Below are positions 1-7,519 of a DNA stretch of 35,362 nucleotides, in pieces. Under the pieces are notes generated by a model, which was given only the letters and a program-made list of their open reading frames with translations, had not been told where the DNA came from and made no database searches. The stretch lies in the IMG/VR virus record IMGVR_UViG_3300018424_009970, positions 1-35,362 of that record; one strand, written 5' to 3'. Position 1 is the stretch's first letter. Every line of letters starts with the position of its first letter. The stretch is from a virus. Made by a program: the position numbers and the translations under genes.

Positions 1-54
1 ACTGAAGAAGACTGGAGCTTAGTAAAAAAAATTGCAGAATCAAATCAGACTTAG
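1..54 (+). CDS. 3' end of an upstream gene (partial), possibly a nucleotidylyltransferase
   Basis: Frame 1 is open from the window edge to a TAG at 52-54 and gives 17 residues, TEEDWSLVKKIAESNQT. It overlaps the start of the aldolase gene by 23 bases, the overlap style seen throughout this region. The short tail resembles the closing T-x-x-D helix of KdsB/NeuA-type sugar nucleotidylyltransferases, which would suit a sugar island, but 17 residues are far too few to assign a family. Treat the product as unknown; it could equally be any small alpha/beta enzyme. Confidence 0.5.
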   Translation, partial: TEEDWSLVKKIAESNQT

Positions 55-727
55 GTGGCAACAAATACCGTCTCCTATCGTATCAGAGATAATGTCTCAA
101 GGATCTTCTGACGGTGTTGTATTAGATATGGAGCATGGATTTCCTAATCCAGAAACATTAGTTTCATGCATACAAGTAATAAAACTTTCAAATAAAAAAT
201 GTTTTGTAAGATTGTCTACAGCAACTGTAGACAAAATAAGACTCTGTCTAGACACCGGCGTCGATGGGGTTATTTTTTCAACCATAGAAACTGTCTCAAG
301 AGCTGAAAAAATTATAAAACGCTGTAATTACCCAACACATTCTGGAAATCGAGGTCTGGGTTTGGTTAGACAAAACATGTGGGGTCTTAAAAGCCTTATA
401 CAAGAGCCCCCAGTTTTAGTGGCACAAATAGAGACAAAAAAAGGTATTGAAGAAATAGAAAAATTGTCAAAATGCTGCTTTGATTATTATCTTATCGGAC
501 CTTATGATCTTTCCGCCAGTTTAGGATCTCCTGGAAATTTTGAAACCAAAGAATTCAAGGAAGCATTAGATAAATTTGCAAAATTTATACCTAAGAATAG
601 AAGAGCTGTTCATATACCAAAAGATGTACAAAATCAAATTAAAAAATACAATTCTTACGGAATGATTGCCATCGGAATGGATACAGTTTCTTTGATAGAA
701 AAGAATGAGGAAAACGATAATGCTTAA
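32..727 (+). CDS. HpcH/HpaI-family aldolase
   Basis: This is a class II pyruvate aldolase-like TIM barrel of 231 residues; the family usually has about 250. Family enzymes reversibly cleave 2-keto-3-deoxy sugar acids or related compounds to pyruvate and an aldehyde in the cytoplasm. The family hallmarks are visible: DMEHG with His35, Arg60 in FVRLS, QIET with the metal ligand Glu134, and IGPYDLSASLG with the second ligand Asp159. The start is a TTG at 32, seven bases after an in-frame stop; the family's N-terminal strand begins almost at once (IPSPIVSEI), so no later start fits. The substrate is unknown. Its place at the head of a sugar cluster suggests a keto-deoxy sugar or a carbon-supply step, but this is inference. 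Confidence 0.85.
   Translation: MQNQIRLRWQQIPSPIVSEIMSQGSSDGVVLDMEHGFPNPETLVSCIQVIKLSNKKCFVRLSTATVDKIRLCLDTGVDGVIFSTIETVSRAEKIIKRCNYPTHSGNRGLGLVRQNMWGLKSLIQEPPVLVAQIETKKGIEEIEKLSKCCFDYYLIGPYDLSASLGSPGNFETKEFKEALDKFAKFIPKNRRAVHIPKDVQNQIKKYNSYGMIAIGMDTVSLIEKNEENDNA
707..710 (+). promoter_or_regulatory. Ribosome binding site deciding the SIS-HAD start
   Basis: GAGG lies nine bases before the ATG at 720. An ATG at 705 is in the same frame, but it overlaps this GAGG and has no comparable site of its own, so 720 is the preferred start. Confidence 0.6.
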
Positions 728-1688
728 CTTTGAAAATCTAGACGAAAAATTTGTCAGTATAGTAAATAGTGAAAGCTGGAAAGAACTTCAGGAAAAGTTT
801 AACAGCTCTGGAGAAATATTTGTCTTAGGTCATGGAGGCAACTTAGCAGTTGCAGATCACGCTGCAGTCGATATAACTAGACTTTCAAATGGAACAAAAA
901 ACGCAATGTGTCCAGGTTCTGGAATTGTTGCCACCTCTCTAATCAATGACGTAGGATTTGACCAGTGGATGGTGACATGGCTTAATCAAAGAACTTGCAC
1001 CAGAACAAAATTTCAGCTTGAAAATTCCCTAGTTCTTGGTGTTTCGTCTTCCGGAACATCTACAGATGTGATAAAAGCACTCCAGTGGGCAAATGATCAA
1101 GGAATGAAAATCGCGATGATCTCTAGTCGCCCACTTAATGTCAAAATACCAAATTTAACGGTAATTGAGTTAGGTGCAGAATATTACCATACTGCTGAAG
1201 TCTTGACTCTCCTTTTAACTTATGAACTAACTCATGGATCCGGAAAAGAATGTCCTCCTATTGGAAAAAATACACCCAAAGACTTAGAAAAGCTCAACTG
1301 GAAGGGTGGAAAGATAAGAGAGCACAGTTATCCTGATGAACAAATAAACATAGGTGTTGATTTTGATGGAGTGATTCACAAATGTTCAAAAGGATATTAC
1401 GATGGAACTATTTACGATGATCCTGTTGAAGGAGCAAGAGATGCTCTAAAACATCTATCGGAAAAATACTCGGTAATAGTATTTACATGTAAGGCAAAGC
1501 CTGATAGAGGTCTGGTAAATGGAAAAACCGGAATTGAGCTAGTTTGGGAATGGCTAGAAAAACACGATCTAGCTCAATACGTTTCGAAAGTAACATCTGA
1601 AAAACCGAGAGCTGTGGCATACATCGATGATAAGTCTATTGAGTTTAAAGACTGGAAACAAACCTTGGAAAGGTTAGGTGTTCAGTAG
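720..1688 (+). CDS. SIS (phosphoheptose isomerase-like) + HAD phosphatase-like fusion
   Basis: A two-domain protein of 322 residues. The N-terminal half (about 1-180) is a SIS sugar isomerase domain resembling GmhA, with GHGGN at 37-41, a following ADH stretch, SSSGTS at 109-114 and a helix containing His157 where GmhA has a catalytic His; the paired second His of GmhA seems absent. The C-terminal half (about 210-322) is HAD-like: DFDG with Asp214/Asp216, Thr256 ending strand 2, Lys295, and DD at 303-304. Together they suggest sugar-phosphate isomerisation plus dephosphorylation, as GmhA and GmhB do in heptose synthesis. The exact sugar is not proven. It overlaps the aldolase gene by 8 bases, implying coupled translation. 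Confidence 0.82.
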   Translation: MLNFENLDEKFVSIVNSESWKELQEKFNSSGEIFVLGHGGNLAVADHAAVDITRLSNGTKNAMCPGSGIVATSLINDVGFDQWMVTWLNQRTCTRTKFQLENSLVLGVSSSGTSTDVIKALQWANDQGMKIAMISSRPLNVKIPNLTVIELGAEYYHTAEVLTLLLTYELTHGSGKECPPIGKNTPKDLEKLNWKGGKIREHSYPDEQINIGVDFDGVIHKCSKGYYDGTIYDDPVEGARDALKHLSEKYSVIVFTCKAKPDRGLVNGKTGIELVWEWLEKHDLAQYVSKVTSEKPRAVAYIDDKSIEFKDWKQTLERLGVQ

Positions 1689-2753
1689 ATGAAAAGTAGT
1701 TTTAGAAGAATTGTATATGTGTACGAACGATTCGGCGGAGGAGCAACAATGGGTTGTTATCAGCCTTGCTACGTCACAAGTAATTTTCTAGAACAAGAGT
1801 CGCATGTCTTAGAATACAATGAACTCTTAGAAAACTTAAGAAGCTATAAAAATGACCTTCTCATATTCTTTAAAAAAAATCCAAACCATCAAGTTGCTGA
1901 GATTTTAAAGGAAAACAAATGTGTTGTTCTTTATTACGTTGGTGACATGACATCATTTTCTTTAGGCGAGTTTTTAAAATCCAGAGCAGAACACTTGTCC
2001 GGAGTGATAGTAGGAAGCAAAGAATTTAAAAAAATAATGTCAAATAATTTTCCAGGCTTAAATGTTGAAGTAATACCTGCGAATCACGATATCTTTATAG
2101 AAAAGTCTAATAAATTTAATCATAAAAACTTCTCTCTTTACTTTGGTGGAAGTCTAGATTCTAGAGGATACATGTGTCAAGGAGACCTAGGTTTAAGGGA
2201 TGAATGGGACTACACGTCCGGATATTTTCATCCCCTCAGAGAGCTAATCTCTTCTTCATCAAAAAAATCATCATCAGAAAAATATAATACTTTTTTGAAA
2301 GAATTTTCTGAAGGATGTCACTACGATACGCAGTTGCAAATTGAAAGTCATGATTCACCTTTGAAGCATAGTTGTCACTATGCTGTAAGATCACCTTTGA
2401 CTCTTTTGAGAGGCAAAAAAGAAAAACTTAATTTACCTTATGAACAATGGGTAACTAAGACGGGTGGAAAAGTTTCTACAGCAGCTGCATGTAATGCCAA
2501 CATAATAACTTCTTTAGACCCTGCCAATAGAGAGCTTATTGATGAATCATATCCGTATGCCATCAATACAGAAACAGAAGAATTTATCATAAACTGGTCA
2601 GAAATTTGCAATGAAATGAAAAAGAAAGCTCAGAAAGATTTTGGTAACAAAACATGGAAAGAAGGGCTTAAGATAATGAAAGACGTTAAAGAGAAAACTC
2701 GGACCGAAGTGATTGTGAAACGATACATAGGCTTTGGAGAAAAAGTGAGATAA
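1689..2753 (+). CDS. Putative glycosyltransferase (GT-B-like)
   Basis: A soluble 354-residue protein whose layout suggests a GT-B glycosyltransferase. The N-terminal half has alternating strands and helices ending in a VIVGSKEFKKIM helix and a VEVIPANHD strand, typical of the domain linker. The C-terminal half has QWVTKTGGKVSTAAACNANI, like the donor-binding helix where GT-B enzymes contact the nucleotide sugar, followed by helical C-terminal residues. No E-x7-E signature of classical GT4 is present, so the donor and family number remain open. Its ATG follows the previous TAG directly (TAGATG), and it lies between a sugar-phosphate enzyme and a sugar methyltransferase. Function is inferred from fold pattern and context. 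Confidence 0.55.
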   Translation: MKSSFRRIVYVYERFGGGATMGCYQPCYVTSNFLEQESHVLEYNELLENLRSYKNDLLIFFKKNPNHQVAEILKENKCVVLYYVGDMTSFSLGEFLKSRAEHLSGVIVGSKEFKKIMSNNFPGLNVEVIPANHDIFIEKSNKFNHKNFSLYFGGSLDSRGYMCQGDLGLRDEWDYTSGYFHPLRELISSSSKKSSSEKYNTFLKEFSEGCHYDTQLQIESHDSPLKHSCHYAVRSPLTLLRGKKEKLNLPYEQWVTKTGGKVSTAAACNANIITSLDPANRELIDESYPYAINTETEEFIINWSEICNEMKKKAQKDFGNKTWKEGLKIMKDVKEKTRTEVIVKRYIGFGEKVR

Positions 2754-2754
2754 G

Positions 2755-3936
2755 ATGACAAAAAAGACATTTTTAGACTTAGGAAAACAGCCGATAGCAA
2801 ACAAGTTTACTAAAAGCAAAGAAGAAGAAGAATACTTGTTTGATCTCAAAGTCGTTTTTGATGAAGAAACAAAGCTAGTCTCATTAGAAAAATTTGTTGA
2901 CTTAGAGATGATGTTTAACGATGAATACGTCTATCTTTCATCCGCATCTAAGACTATGAGGGAGCATTTTAAAAATACTGCAGAAAATATTAAGAAAAAC
3001 TTTCAAACAGACAAGGTCTTAGAAATAGGCAGTAATGATGGAGTATTTCTTAAAAACTTTACAACAACGCAGGCTATGTCTGTTGAACCATGTACTAATT
3101 TTGGAGACATTACCAGAAAATTAGGCTATAAAACATATGATAATTTTTGGAACAAAGACTTGGTAGAAGAGATGAAGTCAAACAATGAAAAATTTGACTT
3201 AATTTTTTCTGCTAACTGTATGTGTCATATTCCTGAAATCGAAGATGCTTTTAGAAATATATCAGAAGTTTTAGAATCTGAGGGAGTTTTTATTTTTGAA
3301 GATCCGTCTCTCTTACAAATGATAAAGAGAAACTCCTACGATCAGATATATGACGAGCATGCACATATTTTTTCTGTGACTTCACTTAGTAAAATACTTG
3401 AAAAAGCCGGCTTAGAAATTTTTAAAGTAGAAGATATAGAAATACACGGAGGATCAAATAGAATATATGCTAAAAAGAAAGAAAGTCAAAGAGAAATAGA
3501 GCCTTCTGTTGAGAAAGCTTTTTTAGATGAAGATTATGAGAATCTGAATGACTTTGCGACCTATGTTGCTTTCGCCAAAAGAGTAAAAAAATCCAAAGAT
3601 GATCTTTTAAAAGTCTTGAAAACATTTAAAGATCAAGGAAAGAAAATAATAAGCTATGGTGCTACTTCAAAATCAACGACTGTCTTCAACTATTGTAATA
3701 TTAACGAAAATTTAATTGAATACATCGTAGACAACACACCTGACAAACAAGGAAAATATGCACCAGGTTCGAAGATTCCAGTTGTTTCCGACACTGAAGG
3801 ATTCGATAAATCAGTAGACGTAGCTTTCTTAGGGGCATGGAATTTTAAAGACGAGATCGTCAAAAAAGAAAAAGACTTTCTGTCAAGAGGAGGAGTATTT
3901 ATCACACATGTTCCATTCGTAAGCGAGGTAAAATAA
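2755..3936 (+). CDS. SAM-dependent sugar C-methyltransferase family
   Basis: A 393-residue protein of the TylCIII/NovU/TcaB9-like nucleotide-sugar methyltransferase family. The SAM-binding glycine loop is EIGSNDG at 90-96, the catalytic-region motif is YDEHAHIFS (Glu201, His202), and the C-terminal Rossmann-like domain contains ISYGATSKSTT and VDNTPDKQGKYAPG. The family normally starts with a zinc domain having CxxC pairs; here the surrounding motif FLDLGKQPIANKF is kept but the cysteines are missing. It probably methylates a dTDP-4-keto-deoxysugar, which the RmlA/RmlB enzymes downstream could supply. One base separates it from the gene before, and its stop overlaps the next ATG (TAATG). Confidence 0.88.
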   Translation: MTKKTFLDLGKQPIANKFTKSKEEEEYLFDLKVVFDEETKLVSLEKFVDLEMMFNDEYVYLSSASKTMREHFKNTAENIKKNFQTDKVLEIGSNDGVFLKNFTTTQAMSVEPCTNFGDITRKLGYKTYDNFWNKDLVEEMKSNNEKFDLIFSANCMCHIPEIEDAFRNISEVLESEGVFIFEDPSLLQMIKRNSYDQIYDEHAHIFSVTSLSKILEKAGLEIFKVEDIEIHGGSNRIYAKKKESQREIEPSVEKAFLDEDYENLNDFATYVAFAKRVKKSKDDLLKVLKTFKDQGKKIISYGATSKSTTVFNYCNINENLIEYIVDNTPDKQGKYAPGSKIPVVSDTEGFDKSVDVAFLGAWNFKDEIVKKEKDFLSRGGVFITHVPFVSEVK

Positions 3937-4652
3937 TGAAACCTTGCATCATAACCGCAGGCCAATATAGCTCAGGTTCAACAGCCTTGTACAATCTAGT
4001 AAGATTTTTGTTAGAAGAGAAATACCAAAAATCTGATATTCACTACGGACACTTCTCCGGAAGATCTAGTAGATATCTAGGATGTAAAAGAGGACCCATA
4101 GGCTCGAACATATGCCCTATTATAAAATGCCACGAAAAGCCTAAAGAAAAACAACTCAAAGACCTGGGGTTTGCATGCAGCCGAAAGAGTCATCTTTACA
4201 TTTCATACAGGCCATTAAGACAATGCGCCGCCGGGATGCTTATTAAAAAAGAGAGAGGTTTAAAATTAAATCAATCAAAAATTCTAAAAATACTAAAACA
4301 AAACATCAATATCTTTAAGACATGGTCAAACATTGAAGAATCAAAACTCCTTACTAAGAGAATTATTCATTTTAATGAAATCTTAAATAACAAAGAAAAA
4401 TTAATTGAGGACATATGTTTAGATCTTCAAATAGACGTGACGAAAGAAAAGAAGCTGGAGATAATTGATAGAATTGATGATTTAAGAAATTCTAAAGAAG
4501 AATACACAATATCTTGGGTGTCAAAAGTTCAGTCGGAAGGAATGCAAATCCATGGTGGGACTTGTTTGTATGACTGGGAAGAAGCAAAAATTCTAGCAGA
4601 TACAAGCATCTTAGATTTAATAGAGGAGCATAAGAATGAAATATACTACTAA
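3936..4652 (+). CDS. Sulfotransferase-like protein
   Basis: A 238-residue soluble protein with a sulfotransferase-like P-loop region. The first strand and loop, ITAGQYSSGSTALYNLV (residues 6-22), match the 5'-phosphosulfate binding loop style of PAPS-dependent enzymes. A KCHEKP strand and YISYRPLRQCAAGML resemble the 3'-phosphate-binding R-x-P-x-x-x-x-x-S region, although the canonical Ser is replaced. It would transfer sulfate from PAPS to a glycan or small molecule. The family is diverse and the assignment is weaker than for the sulfotransferase at 5062. Its start overlaps the previous stop by one base and its 3' end overlaps the cupin gene by 17 bases, so the four genes from here to 6166 form a tightly coupled set. 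Confidence 0.6.
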   Translation: MKPCIITAGQYSSGSTALYNLVRFLLEEKYQKSDIHYGHFSGRSSRYLGCKRGPIGSNICPIIKCHEKPKEKQLKDLGFACSRKSHLYISYRPLRQCAAGMLIKKERGLKLNQSKILKILKQNINIFKTWSNIEESKLLTKRIIHFNEILNNKEKLIEDICLDLQIDVTKEKKLEIIDRIDDLRNSKEEYTISWVSKVQSEGMQIHGGTCLYDWEEAKILADTSILDLIEEHKNEIYY

Positions 4653-5061
4653 AAAAGAACATTCTTTAAACTACCACGAAGATGATAGAGCTCAAAGAAT
4701 TTTTATGACTTTTCCTAATGTTCAAGGCCAGATAAACATTTCTTATGTAAATTCAAAAGATCATGTTGTCGCTTGGCATAGACACAAGAAACAGACAGAT
4801 TATTGGGTGTGCATTAAAGGTTCTTTTAAAGTAGGTCTAGGGTTTGAGAAAGAAGATGGAACAACAGAAGTAAAATGGGAATATCTTTCAGACAAAAACT
4901 CAAGAGTTCTAGAGATCCCACCTGGAGTTTGGCACGGATACAAAGCGCTTCAAGATGAATCAATAATGTTTTATTCGTTAACAGAGGAATATTCAACGTG
5001 TGATGAGTGGAAAGTTAAACCAGGACATTTTGGTGAAACTTGGGCAACAGAGGAAAAATAG
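4636..5061 (+). CDS. RmlC-like cupin (dTDP-4-keto sugar epimerase-like)
   Basis: A 141-residue single-cupin protein resembling the core of dTDP-4-dehydrorhamnose 3,5-epimerase. The first cupin motif is AWHRHKKQTDYWVCIKG (46-62), similar to the RmlC segment carrying the catalytic His, and the second is IPPGVWHGYKAL (94-105), the conserved P-x-G-x-x-H-G turn. The sequence EEYSTCDEW near the end matches the RmlC pattern of a Tyr followed by an acidic patch. At 141 residues it is shorter than RmlC (about 180), so it may be a single-site epimerase or a different sugar isomerase. The RmlA and RmlB genes later in the island could supply its 4-keto substrate. The next ATG directly follows its TAG. 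Confidence 0.7.
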   Translation: MKYTTKKEHSLNYHEDDRAQRIFMTFPNVQGQINISYVNSKDHVVAWHRHKKQTDYWVCIKGSFKVGLGFEKEDGTTEVKWEYLSDKNSRVLEIPPGVWHGYKALQDESIMFYSLTEEYSTCDEWKVKPGHFGETWATEEK

Positions 5062-5739
5062 ATGATATCTAAAGAGCAAGGTTTGATATTCGTACATATT
5101 CCAAAAACCGCTGGTACAGCATTAAGTATGAGTGTTTTTGCACCACCATCCGGTGATCCTCACATCGGAATACCTGATTTAAGAGTTTTTCACAAAGACG
5201 TTGAATGGGACTCCTTTACAAAGTTTTGTTTTTTAAGAGATCCTTTTGATAGATTTGCATCCACTTATAAACAATTAACATCAAAGAAAAGAATACCAGA
5301 AATTAATCACAGGTTGAGTCATGAACATTTTAGAGATTTTGTTTTAAATTATTGGGCACCCATGGTAAAAGGTGAATCGGTAGGTGATGTATCCGACCTA
5401 GGTCTAGTTACTTGGTTAAGAGAAAATGTTATAGATGCTAAATATTCTGCGTTTAACCCAAATGTCTATCAATCTTACCTAAAAGAATCTGACGGTTCCT
5501 TAGGTGTAGACTACGTTTTAGACTTTTCTAGACCTAGAAGTCAACTTGAGTTAATAGACAAAAAAATAAAAGCACAAGGAAAGTCTGGAATAACAGACCG
5601 AATTTTATTTCTAAGAGAAGAAAATCCAATTAGATTTAATGACTTTTGGGATAGAGAAACTAGAGAGGTTTTTAGAGAAATTTGCAAATCAGACATAGAA
5701 TTTTACGACGAGTTAAAGAAAAATGCATTCAGTAAGTGA
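5062..5739 (+). CDS. Sulfotransferase family 2-type protein
   Basis: A 225-residue cytoplasmic protein with clear carbohydrate sulfotransferase signatures. FVHIPKTAGTAL (10-21) is the 5'-phosphosulfate binding loop, and FCFLRDPFDRFASTYK (55-70) is the 3'-phosphate binding motif with Arg59 and Ser67. These two motifs identify PAPS-dependent enzymes of the Sulfotransfer_2 group. The Golgi enzymes of this type have an N-terminal membrane anchor; none is present here. The acceptor is unknown, and a sugar in the glycan made by the island is the simplest guess. PAPS would come from the host. It overlaps the next gene by 17 bases. Confidence 0.85.
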   Translation: MISKEQGLIFVHIPKTAGTALSMSVFAPPSGDPHIGIPDLRVFHKDVEWDSFTKFCFLRDPFDRFASTYKQLTSKKRIPEINHRLSHEHFRDFVLNYWAPMVKGESVGDVSDLGLVTWLRENVIDAKYSAFNPNVYQSYLKESDGSLGVDYVLDFSRPRSQLELIDKKIKAQGKSGITDRILFLREENPIRFNDFWDRETREVFREICKSDIEFYDELKKNAFSK

Positions 5740-6166
5740 TGTAAGACTAATTAAAATAAATGATCATAGTGACGTTAGAGGATCTTTGTTTCCCATAGAG
5801 TTTTCTGATCTACCTATTAGTCCTTCTAGAATATTTTATGTGTCTGACGTTCCAGATAGAAGGACTAGAGGTAAGCATTCTCACTTTAAAACAAATCAAA
5901 TACTGATATGCATCAAAGGAGAATGTTTTGTTAAATGTAAAGACGGCATAAACGCCGGAGACTGGACTTTAAATAGACCTACAGATGCGCTCTTTATCCC
6001 TAACTTGATTTGGGATGAGCAAATATACATGACTCCCGACACGGTCTTGTTAGTAATTGCAGATACACCCTATGATAAGACTGACTACATAGAGGACTGG
6101 TCTGAGTACTGTGAAATAATGAAAAAAAAGAGAGAAGAGAATGTACTCCAAGGGTTGGTCAAGTAA
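5723..6166 (+). CDS. FdtA/QdtA-type dTDP-sugar 3,4-ketoisomerase (WxcM-like cupin)
   Basis: A 147-residue cupin with the hallmarks of the FdtA/QdtA/WxcM family: an opening DVRGSLFPIEF strand, RIFYVSDVP, then RGKHSHFKTNQ (49-59) with His52 and His54 in the active site, ICIKGECFVK, and the closing YDKTDYI (117-123). The family moves the keto group of dTDP-4-keto-6-deoxyglucose from C4 to C3, preparing it for 3-amination. Length is normal for a stand-alone FdtA. FdtA-type enzymes normally work with RmlA/RmlB and a DegT aminotransferase, all present downstream. Whether the product has gluco or galacto configuration cannot be told by eye. It overlaps the next methyltransferase gene by 26 bases. 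Confidence 0.88.
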   Translation: MHSVSDVRLIKINDHSDVRGSLFPIEFSDLPISPSRIFYVSDVPDRRTRGKHSHFKTNQILICIKGECFVKCKDGINAGDWTLNRPTDALFIPNLIWDEQIYMTPDTVLLVIADTPYDKTDYIEDWSEYCEIMKKKREENVLQGLVK

Positions 6167-6863
6167 AGTACAAGATTCATATTCTAAAAAAGATAATGAT
6201 GCTGGTTCTTACGATAATAGTGACTGGGTCGAAAAGCAAAAAACCAGAATAAGAAACATTTCTGACGAAATAGAAATATCAAAAGAAAGAAATAAACTTC
6301 TTATATCCGAGATCGAAAAAATAGAAAAAAACTCTGTGATCATCTTAGACTTAGGAGGAGGATTTGGTCTTTCTTACCATCCTCTTCGAAGTCAAACTAC
6401 CAAAAATCTAAAATACAACATAGTTGAAGTACCTAAAGTTGTAGATTCTGCTAGAACTTTTTACAAAGAACACAAAGAGCTTTTCTTTTACAAGGAGCTG
6501 TCAAGCTGCACAGAAGATATCGACCTTTGCTACGTGAGAACAGCACTCCAGTATTTTAAAGACTGGAAGGCTACTCTAGAAGAGATATGTGAAAAAAAAC
6601 CCGACAAAATAGTTCTATGTGATACGGCCGCCGGACCAATAAATACTTTTTTAACATATCAATACTGGGGAGATGAAAAAATACCCTACTGGTTCATAAA
6701 CTCTGCTGAATTAATCAAGACTATAGAAGCAAAAGGCTATAAATGCATAAAGAAAGAAATATCACAGGATATTACTAACAACAAGTCTTTCGAAGGATTA
6801 AAAAAATATCCTGAGAAGAATAGAATTAAAACATTGTTAAATTTTGTGTTTGAGAAAAAATGA
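6141..6863 (+). CDS. Putative methyltransferase, TIGR04325-like
   Basis: A 240-residue Rossmann methyltransferase. ILDLGGGFGLSY (68-79) is the SAM-binding glycine loop; YNIVEVPKVV, DLCYVRTALQYFKDW, KIVLCDTAAG and KIPYWFINSAEL follow in the order seen in the TIGR04325 family of putative methyltransferases, which is common in O-antigen and capsule clusters. The target is not known for most of that family. Here it may O- or N-methylate a sugar or a sugar-borne acid. The first 50 residues are charged and probably helical. The gene overlaps the 2OG oxygenase gene by 4 bases (ATGA). Confidence 0.8.
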   Translation: MYSKGWSSKVQDSYSKKDNDAGSYDNSDWVEKQKTRIRNISDEIEISKERNKLLISEIEKIEKNSVIILDLGGGFGLSYHPLRSQTTKNLKYNIVEVPKVVDSARTFYKEHKELFFYKELSSCTEDIDLCYVRTALQYFKDWKATLEEICEKKPDKIVLCDTAAGPINTFLTYQYWGDEKIPYWFINSAELIKTIEAKGYKCIKKEISQDITNNKSFEGLKKYPEKNRIKTLLNFVFEKK

Positions 6864-7519
6864 AAATAAATAAGATAGATGTTCCTTTTCCTGCTCTTTC
6901 TATAGATGACTTTATACCCTCGAAATCTCTTGTTAGAGCGGCGTCAGAAAGCTTTGAAAAAATGAAGGATGAGGAATGGGTTAAGTACCAAAGCAGTTCA
7001 GGTCAAGTACAGTACTGCTCTAAAATACCAAGACTTTCAACTCCTGAGTCTTTGGCAGTGCTAGATTATATTGCCCTTAATTTTGATCCTGATGAATATT
7101 TTAAAGAACTTAAAACTTCTACATTTCCAGACATGAGTCATTATGGAGGAGGAATGATGCTGACACCCAACCAAAACGGTGAAGGAGGTCATTTAGGATT
7201 GCATGTAGACGCTGAAATACATGGTATAAATTTAGACTGGAAAAGAGAGTACAGCGCAGTACTTTGTATTTCAGAGGTTTATGATGAATCTTTCGACTTG
7301 ATTGTTCATGATGGAAAAGAAAATGAAGCTAGGCTTCCCTACAAGTTTAACCGGTTGAATGTTTTTAAATGTTCCGGAAATTCTTGGCACGGTGTAAGAA
7401 CAATCACAAAGGGTATGTCTAGAAAGACACTAGGCGTAATGTATTGGTCGAAAATATCACAGGATCAGATGAATTTACCTAGAACAAAAGCCAAATTCAA
7501 TAAAGACATACAAATATGA
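6860..7519 (+). CDS. 2-oxoglutarate/Fe(II)-dependent oxygenase
   Basis: A 219-residue jelly-roll oxygenase. The iron triad is visible: LGLHVDAE gives His115-x-Asp117, NSWHGVRTI gives the distal His177, and SRKTLGVMYW gives Arg188 for the 2-oxoglutarate carboxylate. The region before it (DMSHYGGGMMLTP) is the typical preceding strand pair. The spacing resembles prolyl-hydroxylase-like and sugar-cluster oxygenases. It would hydroxylate or oxidise a sugar, lipid or protein side chain; the substrate is unknown. Such oxygenases are widespread in marine T4-like phages, so it could be general phage cargo. However, it overlaps genes on both sides by 4 bases, which ties it to the glycan operon. Confidence 0.85.
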   Translation: MKINKIDVPFPALSIDDFIPSKSLVRAASESFEKMKDEEWVKYQSSSGQVQYCSKIPRLSTPESLAVLDYIALNFDPDEYFKELKTSTFPDMSHYGGGMMLTPNQNGEGGHLGLHVDAEIHGINLDWKREYSAVLCISEVYDESFDLIVHDGKENEARLPYKFNRLNVFKCSGNSWHGVRTITKGMSRKTLGVMYWSKISQDQMNLPRTKAKFNKDIQI

